Below, piece by piece: positions 1 through 8,410 of a stretch of DNA of 64,000 nt (its first letter is position 1; each line of letters starts with the position of its first letter). The notes under the pieces are model-generated. The model did not search any database, was not told where the DNA came from, and saw nothing but the letters and a program-made list of their open reading frames with translations. Source of the stretch: Clostridia bacterium (lineage in GTDB: Bacteria; Bacillota; Clostridia; Christensenellales; Borkfalkiaceae); the NCBI GenBank assembly GCA_017625565.1, contig JAGAKN010000006.1, positions 16,154-80,153 on the forward strand, read 5' to 3'. The position numbers and the translations under genes were made by a program.

Positions 1-2
1 GG

Positions 3-590
3 AAAACAACCCCGAATCATTTAGAATATGCGAAAATTCGGATGAACGGCACGACGTTTATTGAGAAACATTTTTTAGATAGAAAAGATATGCATCAAGG
101 GATATATGTGGATATCATGATTCTACATAAGGTTCCGAACAATCGCTTGATTCAAAAAATTATATATTTAAAGTCGAAATTTGTGACGCTATATGCATTA
201 TCTCAAAGGAATTGGGCGCCAAAAAGTAAGGGACAAGCTTTCGCATTGTTTTCTTTAAAACTATTGCCTTGTAAATGGCTTGCGAAGAAATTCTATAAGC
301 ACATTTATAAATATGATAATTTAGAAGAAAATTTCAAGTATTGTTATTGGATTACCCCTGCTAAATTTAAGAACGGCCTATTTGATGCGTCGTTTTTTGC
401 GGAAACAACGGATGTTCCATTTGAAGATACTGTGTTATTAGGCTCAAAGAAAATGAAAGAGTATTTGGAATATCGCTACGGGGATTATATGGTATTGCCG
501 TCAGAAGAACAAAGGAAAGCGGCGGTACATGCCTATATTTTTGATACCCAACGGGATTATACGGAGTATTTAAAAGATGAAGAAGTTTGA
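3..590 (+). CDS. LicD-family phosphotransferase, 5' end outside window
   Basis: The reading frame is open from base 3, so the gene begins upstream and only the C-terminal ~195 residues are here. The fragment has LicD-like features: a T-T-F-I-E segment followed by a G-I-Y-V-D-I block, and near the end a Y-G-D-Y-M-x-L-P segment. LicD-family proteins transfer phosphorylated groups such as phosphocholine or glycerol phosphate from CDP donors onto surface glycans. The N-terminal aspartate motif of the active site lies outside the window. The first ATG at 42 is internal, because homology continues upstream of it. The end overlaps the next gene by 14 bases, so the two are probably translationally coupled. 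Confidence 0.8.
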   Translation, partial: KTTPNHLEYAKIRMNGTTFIEKHFLDRKDMHQGIYVDIMILHKVPNNRLIQKIIYLKSKFVTLYALSQRNWAPKSKGQAFALFSLKLLPCKWLAKKFYKHIYKYDNLEENFKYCYWITPAKFKNGLFDASFFAETTDVPFEDTVLLGSKKMKEYLEYRYGDYMVLPSEEQRKAAVHAYIFDTQRDYTEYLKDEEV

Positions 591-1395
591 GCTTTTATGT
601 GTCACGATGCATCAAAATGATTTTTCAAAGATTGCAGAAATGAATATTCATTCAAACGTTATATTCGCCAATCAATGTAATCGTACGGCATACGATGAAA
701 TGGAATTTGAAGGACATATAGCGAAGATGATTTCGACACAAACAAAAGGTGTTGGGAAGAATAGGAATATAGCCTTGTTATATGCAAGTGCTGAATTTTG
801 TTTGTTTGCCGATGATGACGTGCAATATGTGGACGATTTAGAAAACATTGTCACAAAAGAATTTGAGTTGCACCCCAATGCCGATATAATGATTTTTCAT
901 GTGGATACAGACGATCCTGTACGCAAGCAAAAAAAATATAGCAAAACAAGAAAATGTAAATTATTTGAAAGGATGCCTTGGGGCGCCGTTCGAATTGCAG
1001 TGCGATTGTCTTCAGTTCGTAAGGCAAACGTCTGGTTTACGGACTTGTTTGGCGGAGGATGTATTTTTCCTTCCGGTGAAGATAGTTTGTGGTTGTTGGA
1101 CGTTAAAAAGAAAGGCTTAAAGTTTTACGTTTCCAATAAAACCATAGGGGCGGTTTCTGTTGCGGAGTCTACGTGGTTTACAGGGTTTGACGAAAGATAT
1201 TTTTTCGGGAAAGGTGCTTATTACCAAGCTGCGCATAAAAAGACGTTTTTGTTATGGAGCTTATATTTTGCTTTTAGAACAAGGAAACGGACGAAATTAA
1301 CGTTTAAAGAACGAATTCGGTGGATGAGAAAAGGGCGTATTGGCTATAAGAAAATGCTATCTTTTGAAGACTATCAAAAAGCATACGACGCATAA
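577..1395 (+). CDS. Glycosyltransferase, family 2-like
   Basis: 272 residues. An FADDDV segment near residue 80 is the metal- and nucleotide-sugar-binding D-x-D of GT-A folds. It is preceded by a K-G-V-G-K-N-R-N-I-A segment like the R-N-x-G/A block of family 2 enzymes. A later GGGCIFPSGEDS segment fits the acceptor and catalytic region. No membrane segment is evident, so it should act on the cytoplasmic face of the membrane on lipid-linked sugar. It starts inside the end of the LicD gene and is followed by the pyruvyl-transferase-like gene. Donor and acceptor sugars cannot be read from sequence. Confidence 0.8.
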   Translation: MKKFELLCVTMHQNDFSKIAEMNIHSNVIFANQCNRTAYDEMEFEGHIAKMISTQTKGVGKNRNIALLYASAEFCLFADDDVQYVDDLENIVTKEFELHPNADIMIFHVDTDDPVRKQKKYSKTRKCKLFERMPWGAVRIAVRLSSVRKANVWFTDLFGGGCIFPSGEDSLWLLDVKKKGLKFYVSNKTIGAVSVAESTWFTGFDERYFFGKGAYYQAAHKKTFLLWSLYFAFRTRKRTKLTFKERIRWMRKGRIGYKKMLSFEDYQKAYDA

Positions 1396-1426
1396 TCACA
1401 GAAAGCTTCTAAACAGGAGAGAAGAG

Positions 1427-2506
1427 ATGAAATGTTCCATTATAACCATACATCATATCCACAATTTCGGGTCGGTTTTTCAAGCCTATTCCCTTTATCA
1501 TTTTCTTAAAAAAAACGGGTATGATGCGGAGTTGATAGATTATAGACCGGCTTATTTCGACGCGGGAAAAAATAAGGTAAAAACCTTGTTAGGAAAAATA
1601 CTCCATCTAAAATCTTACTATAGTAGAAAAAAGAAGTTTGAAAACTTTATTAAGACGTATGATCAACTGTCGGACGCTACCTATAAGAGCTTAAAAGGAT
1701 TAGAAAAAGCGTATTATAATAAAAATCAGATATTTATTGTCGGTGGCGATCAGTTATGGAATAATTATCATATTTGCGGAAAAGACGATGCGTACAAGCT
1801 CAACTTTGTACATAATGGAATGAAAATTTCTTATGGCACGAGTATGGGGCGCGACGATTTTACGGAAGAAGAGTTGCAGGAAATAGCATATAAAACGAAA
1901 GACTTTAAAAGTATTATGCTGAGGGAAAAAATCACGGTGCCTATGTTGGAAAAGTACTCTAAAGTGCCAGTTTCTCACGTGATTGATCCGGTTGGTCTTT
2001 TAGACGTGGAAGAGTTTAAACGGATAGCCAAAAAGCCTATGATCGATAAACCTTATGCGGTAATGTATTTAGCCGATTCAAGTGAAATTCTTGACGGAGC
2101 TATTGATATATTATCTAAAAAATTGGGGCTTAAAATTGTACATATATGCGGATTTAAGAAAAAATGTTATTGTGATAAATTTGAAAAAGGATTAGGGCCT
2201 GAAGAAATTTTGGGATATATCCTTCATGCAGACTTTGTACTTTCGGCATCCTTCCATGCTACTATGTTTTCGTTGTTATTTAATAAACAATTCGCGACGT
2301 TGTTGCCAGGGACTAAAACCAACGCCCGCATTGAAGATATATTAAAATTCGTTGGATTTGAAAATCGAATTATACGTTCGGTTGACGAGTTAGGACAAAT
2401 AGAATTGCCCGTTGAATATGACAAGGTAAACGGGATTATGGAAGAGTTTAAAAGAAATTCCGCCAAAGCGCTTCTCGAAATTTTAGAAGCAAATTGTAAA
2501 AGGTAG
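1427..2506 (+). CDS. Polysaccharide pyruvyl transferase family protein
   Basis: 359 residues from the ATG at 1427, chosen because AGGAGAGAAGAG precedes it and the family N-terminus (IITIHHIHNFGSVFQAY) starts there; a longer frame runs upstream inside the previous gene. The N-terminal H-N-F-G-S-V-F-Q-A block, the central IVGGDQLWNN and the C-terminal SASFHATMFSLLF are typical of the CsaB/WcaK-like pyruvyl transferase fold. The family adds ketal pyruvate from phosphoenolpyruvate to sugars, though many members in gut clusters have no proven activity. It sits one gene before an F420-hydrogenase-beta-like protein, a recurrent partner. Confidence 0.8.
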   Translation: MKCSIITIHHIHNFGSVFQAYSLYHFLKKNGYDAELIDYRPAYFDAGKNKVKTLLGKILHLKSYYSRKKKFENFIKTYDQLSDATYKSLKGLEKAYYNKNQIFIVGGDQLWNNYHICGKDDAYKLNFVHNGMKISYGTSMGRDDFTEEELQEIAYKTKDFKSIMLREKITVPMLEKYSKVPVSHVIDPVGLLDVEEFKRIAKKPMIDKPYAVMYLADSSEILDGAIDILSKKLGLKIVHICGFKKKCYCDKFEKGLGPEEILGYILHADFVLSASFHATMFSLLFNKQFATLLPGTKTNARIEDILKFVGFENRIIRSVDELGQIELPVEYDKVNGIMEEFKRNSAKALLEILEANCKR

Positions 2507-2515
2507 GAAAATACT

Positions 2516-3742
2516 ATGGATATTATATATTTGTCGAGTAGTTGTTCCGATAGGAAATTTAATGAATTACGAGAAAAAGGGATAACACGTAAGCTGCCGC
2601 AAGCACAAAAATATCACAGTTTGTTGATGCAAGGCTTAGCCGAAACTATTGACGGAAAATTGATTTCCATATCAGCTTTTCCGGTGAATAGACAATGGAC
2701 CAAACAGGTAAAATTTAAGAAAGAAGAAGAAACTGTAGGAAAAGTCCATTATATCTATGGCGCGTTCATTAATCTAAATGGACTTCGTCAGATTACAAGA
2801 AAATCCGCGGCGAAAAAAGAAATAAAAAAAATTTATTCTAAAAACCATGATTGTGTTATCGTATGCGACGTTTTAAATCAAGCGATTGCCAATGCAGGGC
2901 GTGCAATGGGGAAAAAATACGGAATACCCGTGGTTGGAATTGTCACAGACGTTCCGGGACATGCATCAGGCGCAAGACGAAAAACTCTTTCGTTTATCAA
3001 TCGATTGATATCCAAATATGGTGAGAAGAAAGCCAAAGCAAATATCGGTAAATATGATGCGTATTTGTTTTTAACAGAGCCCATGAATGGGGTGGTAAAT
3101 GTAAATAACAAGCCATATATAGTGATCGAGGGGCATTGCGATAGCAAAATGGCTACCGTGGAAAATTCTATCGAGGATAAGTCATCGCCTAAGGTTATGA
3201 TGTATGCTGGTGGAATTCATAAAGAATTTGGGATTGAAAGATTAGTAAAAGCCTTTCTTAAGGCGGATCTGCATGATTGGGAGTTGCATATTTACGGGGA
3301 CGGAAATTATCAAAATGACTTGAAACAGGTTGTTTCTGTAAATTCTAACGTTAAATATTTTGGAGTGCAACCGAATAGTTTGATTGTGGAGAAACAATTA
3401 CAAGCAACACTACTTGTTAATCCTCGGCTTACAGATGCGGAATATGTAAAATACTCATTTCCATCTAAAACGATGGAATGCATGGTATCGGGAACGCCAT
3501 TGTTGACAACAAAGCTTCCGGGTATGCCGAAAGAATACTACGATTATGTATATTTGTTCGAAGATGAAAGCGAAGAAGGGATGTGTGAAACGTTGAAGGC
3601 AATTTCCCAAAGGACCTTAACCGAGCAACATGATTTTGGGAAGAAAGCTAAAGAATTTGTTTTAACAGAAAAATCTAATATACAACAAGCTCGTAAGTTG
3701 ATTGAATTTATTTCAAGATTGGATAAAAAAAGGGAAATATGA
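2516..3742 (+). CDS. Glycosyltransferase, GT4/group 1-like
   Basis: 408 residues with a two-domain GT-B layout. The N-terminal half carries an acceptor-domain V-T-D-V-P segment near residue 145. The C-terminal half begins with MYAGGIHKEFGIERLVKAF near 225, and F-P-S-K-T-M-E-C-M-V-S-G-T-P-L-L near 320 is the donor-binding E-x7-E-like region of family 4 enzymes. It begins 10 bases after the pyruvyl-transferase-like gene and overlaps the next by ATGA (3739-3742), so it is in the same transcript. The sugar specificity cannot be inferred. Confidence 0.8.
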   Translation: MDIIYLSSSCSDRKFNELREKGITRKLPQAQKYHSLLMQGLAETIDGKLISISAFPVNRQWTKQVKFKKEEETVGKVHYIYGAFINLNGLRQITRKSAAKKEIKKIYSKNHDCVIVCDVLNQAIANAGRAMGKKYGIPVVGIVTDVPGHASGARRKTLSFINRLISKYGEKKAKANIGKYDAYLFLTEPMNGVVNVNNKPYIVIEGHCDSKMATVENSIEDKSSPKVMMYAGGIHKEFGIERLVKAFLKADLHDWELHIYGDGNYQNDLKQVVSVNSNVKYFGVQPNSLIVEKQLQATLLVNPRLTDAEYVKYSFPSKTMECMVSGTPLLTTKLPGMPKEYYDYVYLFEDESEEGMCETLKAISQRTLTEQHDFGKKAKEFVLTEKSNIQQARKLIEFISRLDKKREI

Positions 3743-4947
3743 AAAAAGACAGTATTTTATCGATCAATAAAATGCATTGTACCGGATGTGGCGCTTGTGC
3801 TAAAAAATGTCCAAAGAAATGCATATCTATGAAACCTGATAAAGAAGGTTTTTTAGTGCCTAGCATTGATGCGGATCAGTGTATAAACTGTGGGATTTGT
3901 ATGCAAACATGCCCCGTAGCGCTTCAAGAGGACAAGCTTTTTTATTTTGACAAGCGAGAATATTTTTGTTCTATCATAGGCGATAAAGAAATATTAATAA
4001 AAAGCTCTTCAGGAGGGATGTTTGGCCTTTTAGCTGATCATTTTATTAAAAACGGGGGCTATGTATGTGGTTGTGTTTATAACGAAAAGGTAGAAGCGAC
4101 GCATATTTTAACCAATAAAAAAGAAGATATAGCGCGTATGTATGGTTCTAAATACGTTCAAAGCAGAGCTTATGAATGTTTCGAGCCTATAAAAACGTTG
4201 ATGCGTGAAGGAAGCAAAGTGCTTTTTGTAGGTACGGCATGTCAAATTGCCGGTTTACGCAACTACTTAGGGAAAGAGTATCAAGAATTGTTTTGTGTTG
4301 AGATACTGTGTCATGGCGTTCCTAGTCCCAAACTTTTTTCCGATTACGTGGAGTATCTTGAAAAAAAACTTGGCGGAAAAATTTTAGACGTGCAATTTAG
4401 AAACAAAGAGAAACGGGGATGGGGGTCAGAGCATCGCACTTGTGTGATCTATGAAAAGAAAGGAAAGATTAAGACATATCGACCTGTTTTGCCGGCATAT
4501 TTTAGCGCATTTTTCTATGGAATGAATTTACGGGAGTCGTGTTATAACTGTCGCTTTGCGAGATTGGAGAGAGTTGCCGATCTTACGATAGGAGATTTTT
4601 GGGGGGCTTGGGCAAAGTATCAGAAACGTTTTGAAGAAGGGATATCGGTAGTAGGGATCAATTCGCCCAAAGGACGCGATATTTTGAACAGCATAAAGGA
4701 TAAATTTGCATTTTACGATCTTCTTACGGAAGCTGAGGCAATAAAATCTAATGATAATTTTGAGCACCCCGTTAAACGACCGCTAGAAAGAAGTAGTTTT
4801 TATGAATATACAACCAAAAAGGGATATAAGGGCTTATGGAAAAAAGCTTATTTTACGCATACCTATCGAAAAAAGACGTTAGCTTCTATTTACGGTGTAT
4901 TGGTTCCTGCAAAAATAAGATTTGCTTTACATAGGAAGAAGAAATAA
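3739..4947 (+). CDS. F420 hydrogenase/dehydrogenase beta-subunit family Fe-S protein
   Basis: 402 residues. The N-terminus holds two ferredoxin-type [4Fe-4S] motifs, CTGCGACAKKCPKKC near residue 14 and CINCGICMQTCP near 48. The FrhB-like domain follows, with KSSSGGMFGLLADHF near 93, GTACQIAGLRNYL near 170 and a further cysteine set around CYNCRFARLERVADLTIGDF near 270. The family binds flavin. F420 use is unlikely to be needed in a bacterium of this type, and its role in polysaccharide loci is not established. ATGA overlap with the upstream glycosyltransferase and proximity to a pyruvyl-transferase-like gene repeat an arrangement seen in other polysaccharide clusters. Confidence 0.8.
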   Translation: MKKDSILSINKMHCTGCGACAKKCPKKCISMKPDKEGFLVPSIDADQCINCGICMQTCPVALQEDKLFYFDKREYFCSIIGDKEILIKSSSGGMFGLLADHFIKNGGYVCGCVYNEKVEATHILTNKKEDIARMYGSKYVQSRAYECFEPIKTLMREGSKVLFVGTACQIAGLRNYLGKEYQELFCVEILCHGVPSPKLFSDYVEYLEKKLGGKILDVQFRNKEKRGWGSEHRTCVIYEKKGKIKTYRPVLPAYFSAFFYGMNLRESCYNCRFARLERVADLTIGDFWGAWAKYQKRFEEGISVVGINSPKGRDILNSIKDKFAFYDLLTEAEAIKSNDNFEHPVKRPLERSSFYEYTTKKGYKGLWKKAYFTHTYRKKTLASIYGVLVPAKIRFALHRKKK

Positions 4948-5001
4948 GAATTCGAATATTAGTCTTTAAATACGTTTTAATTTTATTGAGGAGGAACTCT
5001 T

Positions 5002-5557
5002 TTGGAAACAAATAACAAACCTTCCGTTTTAAATTCGGAGGAACGATTATTTATTAGCATGCGTTTTTTTAGGCGCGTTAAATTTGATTAACCGATATTA
5101 TTATTGCATATATCTTGCTACGTTCTTTTTCTTGCTTACCCCAAATAGAAGAGTGCATGTAAATTCTACTTTTTTAGTGTTGGTATTCTTTTCGATGTCG
5201 TTGCTCTTTTTTACTCCGTCGGCGCAAGATAGATTGCTGGATATGCTCAAGTTGTTTACATACCCATTATGCTATTTGATGGGTACAGGTATATTTATTA
5301 AGAAAAACAATAGTTCTATAAATTTGAAAAAAGAAGAAAAAAACACCTCGACCATTATATACGCACTTTCGGCGGGGGTTATGGTGCATTTCTTGTTAAA
5401 CATGATCACAAATTGGGGGCTTAACAATCGACATGTAATCGATTTTTGGACGAAAGAAGAAATGAGCGCCACCGGACAAGCCGTTTTGGCATGTCTTATG
5501 GTCGGTGGGCCCATAGCTTTCTTGTTTTCACACGTAAGCAGGAACGTTTGTTGTTGA
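5002..5557 (+). pseudogene. Broken N-terminal part of an O-antigen polymerase-like membrane protein
   Basis: A TTG start at 5002 behind GAGGAGGA opens METNNKPSVLNSEERLFISM, then runs into a stop at the end of FRRVKFD. The frame that continues the protein is shifted by one base and is open to 5557 (LGALNLINRYYYCIYLATFF...), rich in hydrophobic segments. Removing one T from the run of seven at 5064-5070 joins the two into a sensible sequence. Even so, the protein ends after ~180 residues, less than half of a Wzy/ligase-type protein. It is therefore both frameshifted and truncated, and lies directly upstream of an intact polymerase-like gene. Confidence 0.65.
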
Positions 5558-5629
5558 AAATAAGAACAATATTGTACAGTCCCCAAAAATAATAAGATTT
5601 TTAGAAAAAAGCAGGTGGTGAAATTGTAT

Positions 5630-6880
5630 ATGGACAATACAACAGGAAAAACAATAGATAAAATTGTAGTTGTTATGTATTTTGGTTTATTATTAATAGA
5701 TGTGGCGAATCAGTTGTTGCTGAAAATAGGTAGAGGTTTTTTGGTTTTACTTGTGCAGTATCTCCTGTGCGCCTATTTTATGTTTTTTTATGGTAAAAAG
5801 CCTTTTCGGAGAGTAAAGGTACATTCGTTTTTAATATTTTTAAGCTTTTATATTATTGAATACCAAATATTCCTTACCACTAATCTAAGTTATAACAGTT
5901 TTGGAGTATCCTTTAAAATAGAAGTTTTTCAGATAGTTTCATTATTACCGATTGTATTAAGTGCCATTGCTATTTTAGAAAAATCAGATGAAGATATGAT
6001 TAATTGGATGCAGAAAATTTTGATAATCTTACTAGTATGTATCGGTATAAGTTCAATATTTATATTGTCTAAAGATTCAGATGCGGCAAAACTAACTGCG
6101 ACGGGCTTAAGTAATAATTATTGGTTTTTGATTGAGTATTCAACAGTATATGGATTGGCGGTAGCGTTTCCTTGTTTATTAGTTTGGGTAAAAAAATCCA
6201 AGAGAAAAACAAGAAAAATTGTTTTTATATGTTTGATGGCACTTTGTTTATTTATGGCCTCATTTTTAATCGCACTTATTGCAATAATATTAGGTATTAT
6301 TAGTTATATATTTTTAAATTTTAAAGATAAATTGATTCGGTATGGACTTCTATTTATATTTGTTGGGATATTAGTATATATCTTTGTTTCCGGTAAACTA
6401 GAAAACTTTCTATTGCAGTTAGCCTCTATGATTCCGGTAGAGAATATTAGTTTGCGATTAGAGGAATTAGTTGAATTTTTTCAAACGGGAGATACAGAGG
6501 GTGGGTCTGTGAGCCGTTTGCAAATGTATTCTAATTCAATTAAAGGCTGGTTAAGACATCCGATATTTGGGAATATCTTGTTTAATAATGATGTTATATT
6601 GTCAGGACATTCTACCAATTTAGATCTTTTAAATGCTTGCGGAATAATTCTTTTTGTTCCATATATAATGTTCGTCATAAATATTTTTAGGTTTAATAGA
6701 TACAAAGAAACGAAAAAGAAATCTGCGGTAATTGCCTCGTTTATTTCCTTTCTTTTTATTTCTACGTGTAATCCTGTCTTTAGTTCACCTGCGATTTTTG
6801 TTTTTTATATTTTAGGACCGACTATATTTATAGGCAAAACGAATCTAAAGGAGAGAAAGATATGCGAACCATTGAAATAA
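5630..6880 (+). CDS. Wzy-type O-antigen/capsule polymerase, multi-pass membrane protein
   Basis: 416 residues from the ATG at 5630, preferred because AGGTGGTGA (5613-5621) sits at ribosome-site distance; two GTGs at 5615 and 5618 are in frame. About ten hydrophobic segments cover the protein. A long hydrophilic loop near residues 275-325 contains SRLQMYSNSIKGWLRHPIFG and GHSTNLDLLNACG, the R-x3-Y...G-H-x3-L-D arrangement of O-antigen ligase/polymerase (PF04932-like) proteins. It probably joins repeat units at the outer face of the membrane. It is very AT-rich, more than its neighbours, consistent with separate import into the locus. The end overlaps a glycosyltransferase remnant. Confidence 0.75.
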   Translation: MDNTTGKTIDKIVVVMYFGLLLIDVANQLLLKIGRGFLVLLVQYLLCAYFMFFYGKKPFRRVKVHSFLIFLSFYIIEYQIFLTTNLSYNSFGVSFKIEVFQIVSLLPIVLSAIAILEKSDEDMINWMQKILIILLVCIGISSIFILSKDSDAAKLTATGLSNNYWFLIEYSTVYGLAVAFPCLLVWVKKSKRKTRKIVFICLMALCLFMASFLIALIAIILGIISYIFLNFKDKLIRYGLLFIFVGILVYIFVSGKLENFLLQLASMIPVENISLRLEELVEFFQTGDTEGGSVSRLQMYSNSIKGWLRHPIFGNILFNNDVILSGHSTNLDLLNACGIILFVPYIMFVINIFRFNRYKETKKKSAVIASFISFLFISTCNPVFSSPAIFVFYILGPTIFIGKTNLKERKICEPLK

Positions 6881-6993
6881 ATATGTATTTGAATGGTGCA
6901 CGGGAAAAATAACGTTCCAAATAGCTAAAAGGGCAAGGGAAGCTAGAAATATCGGTTATACTTATTTACCGATCCCAAGTTATTAATAGGCTG
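6862..6993 (+). pseudogene. Remnant of a GT4-type glycosyltransferase N-terminus
   Basis: A good ribosome site (AAAGGAGAG) precedes the ATG at 6862, which opens MRTIEINMYLNGA and then stops. One base further on, the frame reads TGKITFQIAKRAREARNIGY and stops after ~20 more codons. This matches the start of the intact glycosyltransferase at 7202 (IPYGSTGKIMLQLATLARN). It looks as if one base was lost near 6896 and the rest of the gene deleted. It overlaps the last 19 bases of the polymerase gene. Confidence 0.6.
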
Positions 6994-7201
6994 TATTTAT
7001 TTTATTTGTAATTTACAATTTTGGTTAGAGCCTATTCTAAGAGGGGTTCCGTGGTTTTTCGCTTCCTACTGCTTTATTGACGGCGCTGTATCGCATTTAC
7101 TTAGTCAAGAAAAAAGATGCTCAAGGAAAATCAAGCGTTCGTAATTGAATGTTGGACAACGTACTCAACGGTGTACGATATTATGAAGTAGGAGTTTTTA
7201 T
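6994..7201 (+). other. Gene-poor stretch with a membrane-protein C-terminal remnant
   Basis: No intact gene. Around 7012-7080 one frame reads FWLEPILRGVPWFFASYCFI, like the C-terminal membrane segment of O-antigen polymerases. An adjacent frame (7057-7146) reads PTALLTALYRIYLVKKKDA and ends at a stop, like a basic cytoplasmic tail. This may be the lost 3' end of the broken polymerase gene at 5002-5557, now separated from it by the intact polymerase. The ribosome site of the next gene (GTAGGAG) is at 7188-7194. Confidence 0.4.
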
Positions 7202-8407
7202 ATGCGCGTAGCAATGATGAATATGATTCCTTATGGGAGCACGGGTAAAATTATGTTGCAACTTGCCACTTTGGCGAGGAATAGCGGTGGAGAGGTAAAA
7301 ACCTATTCCACAATACCTTATGATAGAAGAGATAAACATGTTGTATTGGATTTAGAAAATCATTATCAATGGGGAAGTATTGCAGAAAATAAACGACACT
7401 ATTATTTGGGTAGTCTTTTGGATAGAAATGGTTGTTTTTCACGCGTAGGGACTAAGCAGTTAATAAAAAATCTGAAAGAGTTTTCCCCTAACGTTGTTCA
7501 CCTGCATAATCTGCATAAGTATTGCATTAATCTTCCAATGCTATTTCAATACTTAAAAGAAAGTAAAGTAAAAGTGGTTTGGACGTTGCACGATTGTTGG
7601 ACGTTTACGGGGCATTGTCCACATTTTGATATGATTGGCTGTGAAAAATGGAAAACGGGATGTTATCAATGCTCGCAATACAAAGCATATCCTAAAAGTT
7701 ATATAGACCGTTCTAAATCCATGTATCAGAAGAAAAAGAAGTGGTTTACAGGCATACAGGATATGACTTTGGTCACGCCGTCTCAATGGCTTGCCGATTT
7801 AGTCAAACAATCTTTCTTGAAAGACTATCCTATTAAAGTAATCCATAACGGAATTGATTTGTCCATTTTTAAACCAACAAAGAGTGGCTTTAGGGAAAAA
7901 TACAACTTACAAGATAAGTTTATTTTATTAGGCGTTTCATTCGGTTGGGGAAAAAGAAAAGGGCTGGACGTATTTATTGAACTGTCTAAACGTTTGCCCA
8001 GCGATTACCAAATAGTGCTCATTGGGACGGACGATATTATCGATAAGCAATTACCAAGCAATATCATTTCCATTCATCGAACAAATAATCAGATAGAGCT
8101 TGCTGAGATATATTCTGTAGCAGATTTGTTTGTAAATCCGACAAGGGAAGATAGTTATCCTACGGTTAATATGGAAGCGCTCGCTTGCGGAACGCCTGTA
8201 ATTACTTTTAAAACAGGGGGAAGCCCTGAGATTTTGGATGAAGCTTGTGGCGTAGTTGTGGAGAAAGATAATATCGACGCATTACAAGGTGAAATACTGC
8301 GGATTCGGGAAGAAAAACCTTATTCGCAAGAAGCGTGTTTAAACAGAGCGAAGCAATTTGATGAAAAAGAAAAGTTTTTAAAATATATCGATTTATATAA
8401 AGGATAA
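7202..8407 (+). CDS. Glycosyltransferase, GT4 family
   Basis: 401 residues. The N-terminal YGSTGKIMLQLA is the usual first loop of WcaC-like group 1 transferases. VVWTLHDCWTFTGHCPHF near residue 120, with paired cysteines in the following segment, is the well-known acceptor region of this subfamily. The donor domain has GVSFGWGKRKGLDVFIELS near 240 and REDSYPTVNMEALACGTPVI near 318, the E-x7-E-type catalytic block. Cytoplasmic, no signal peptide. The next gene follows after 3 bases. Sugar specificity unknown. Confidence 0.85.
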   Translation: MRVAMMNMIPYGSTGKIMLQLATLARNSGGEVKTYSTIPYDRRDKHVVLDLENHYQWGSIAENKRHYYLGSLLDRNGCFSRVGTKQLIKNLKEFSPNVVHLHNLHKYCINLPMLFQYLKESKVKVVWTLHDCWTFTGHCPHFDMIGCEKWKTGCYQCSQYKAYPKSYIDRSKSMYQKKKKWFTGIQDMTLVTPSQWLADLVKQSFLKDYPIKVIHNGIDLSIFKPTKSGFREKYNLQDKFILLGVSFGWGKRKGLDVFIELSKRLPSDYQIVLIGTDDIIDKQLPSNIISIHRTNNQIELAEIYSVADLFVNPTREDSYPTVNMEALACGTPVITFKTGGSPEILDEACGVVVEKDNIDALQGEILRIREEKPYSQEACLNRAKQFDEKEKFLKYIDLYKG

Positions 8408-8410
8408 AAC

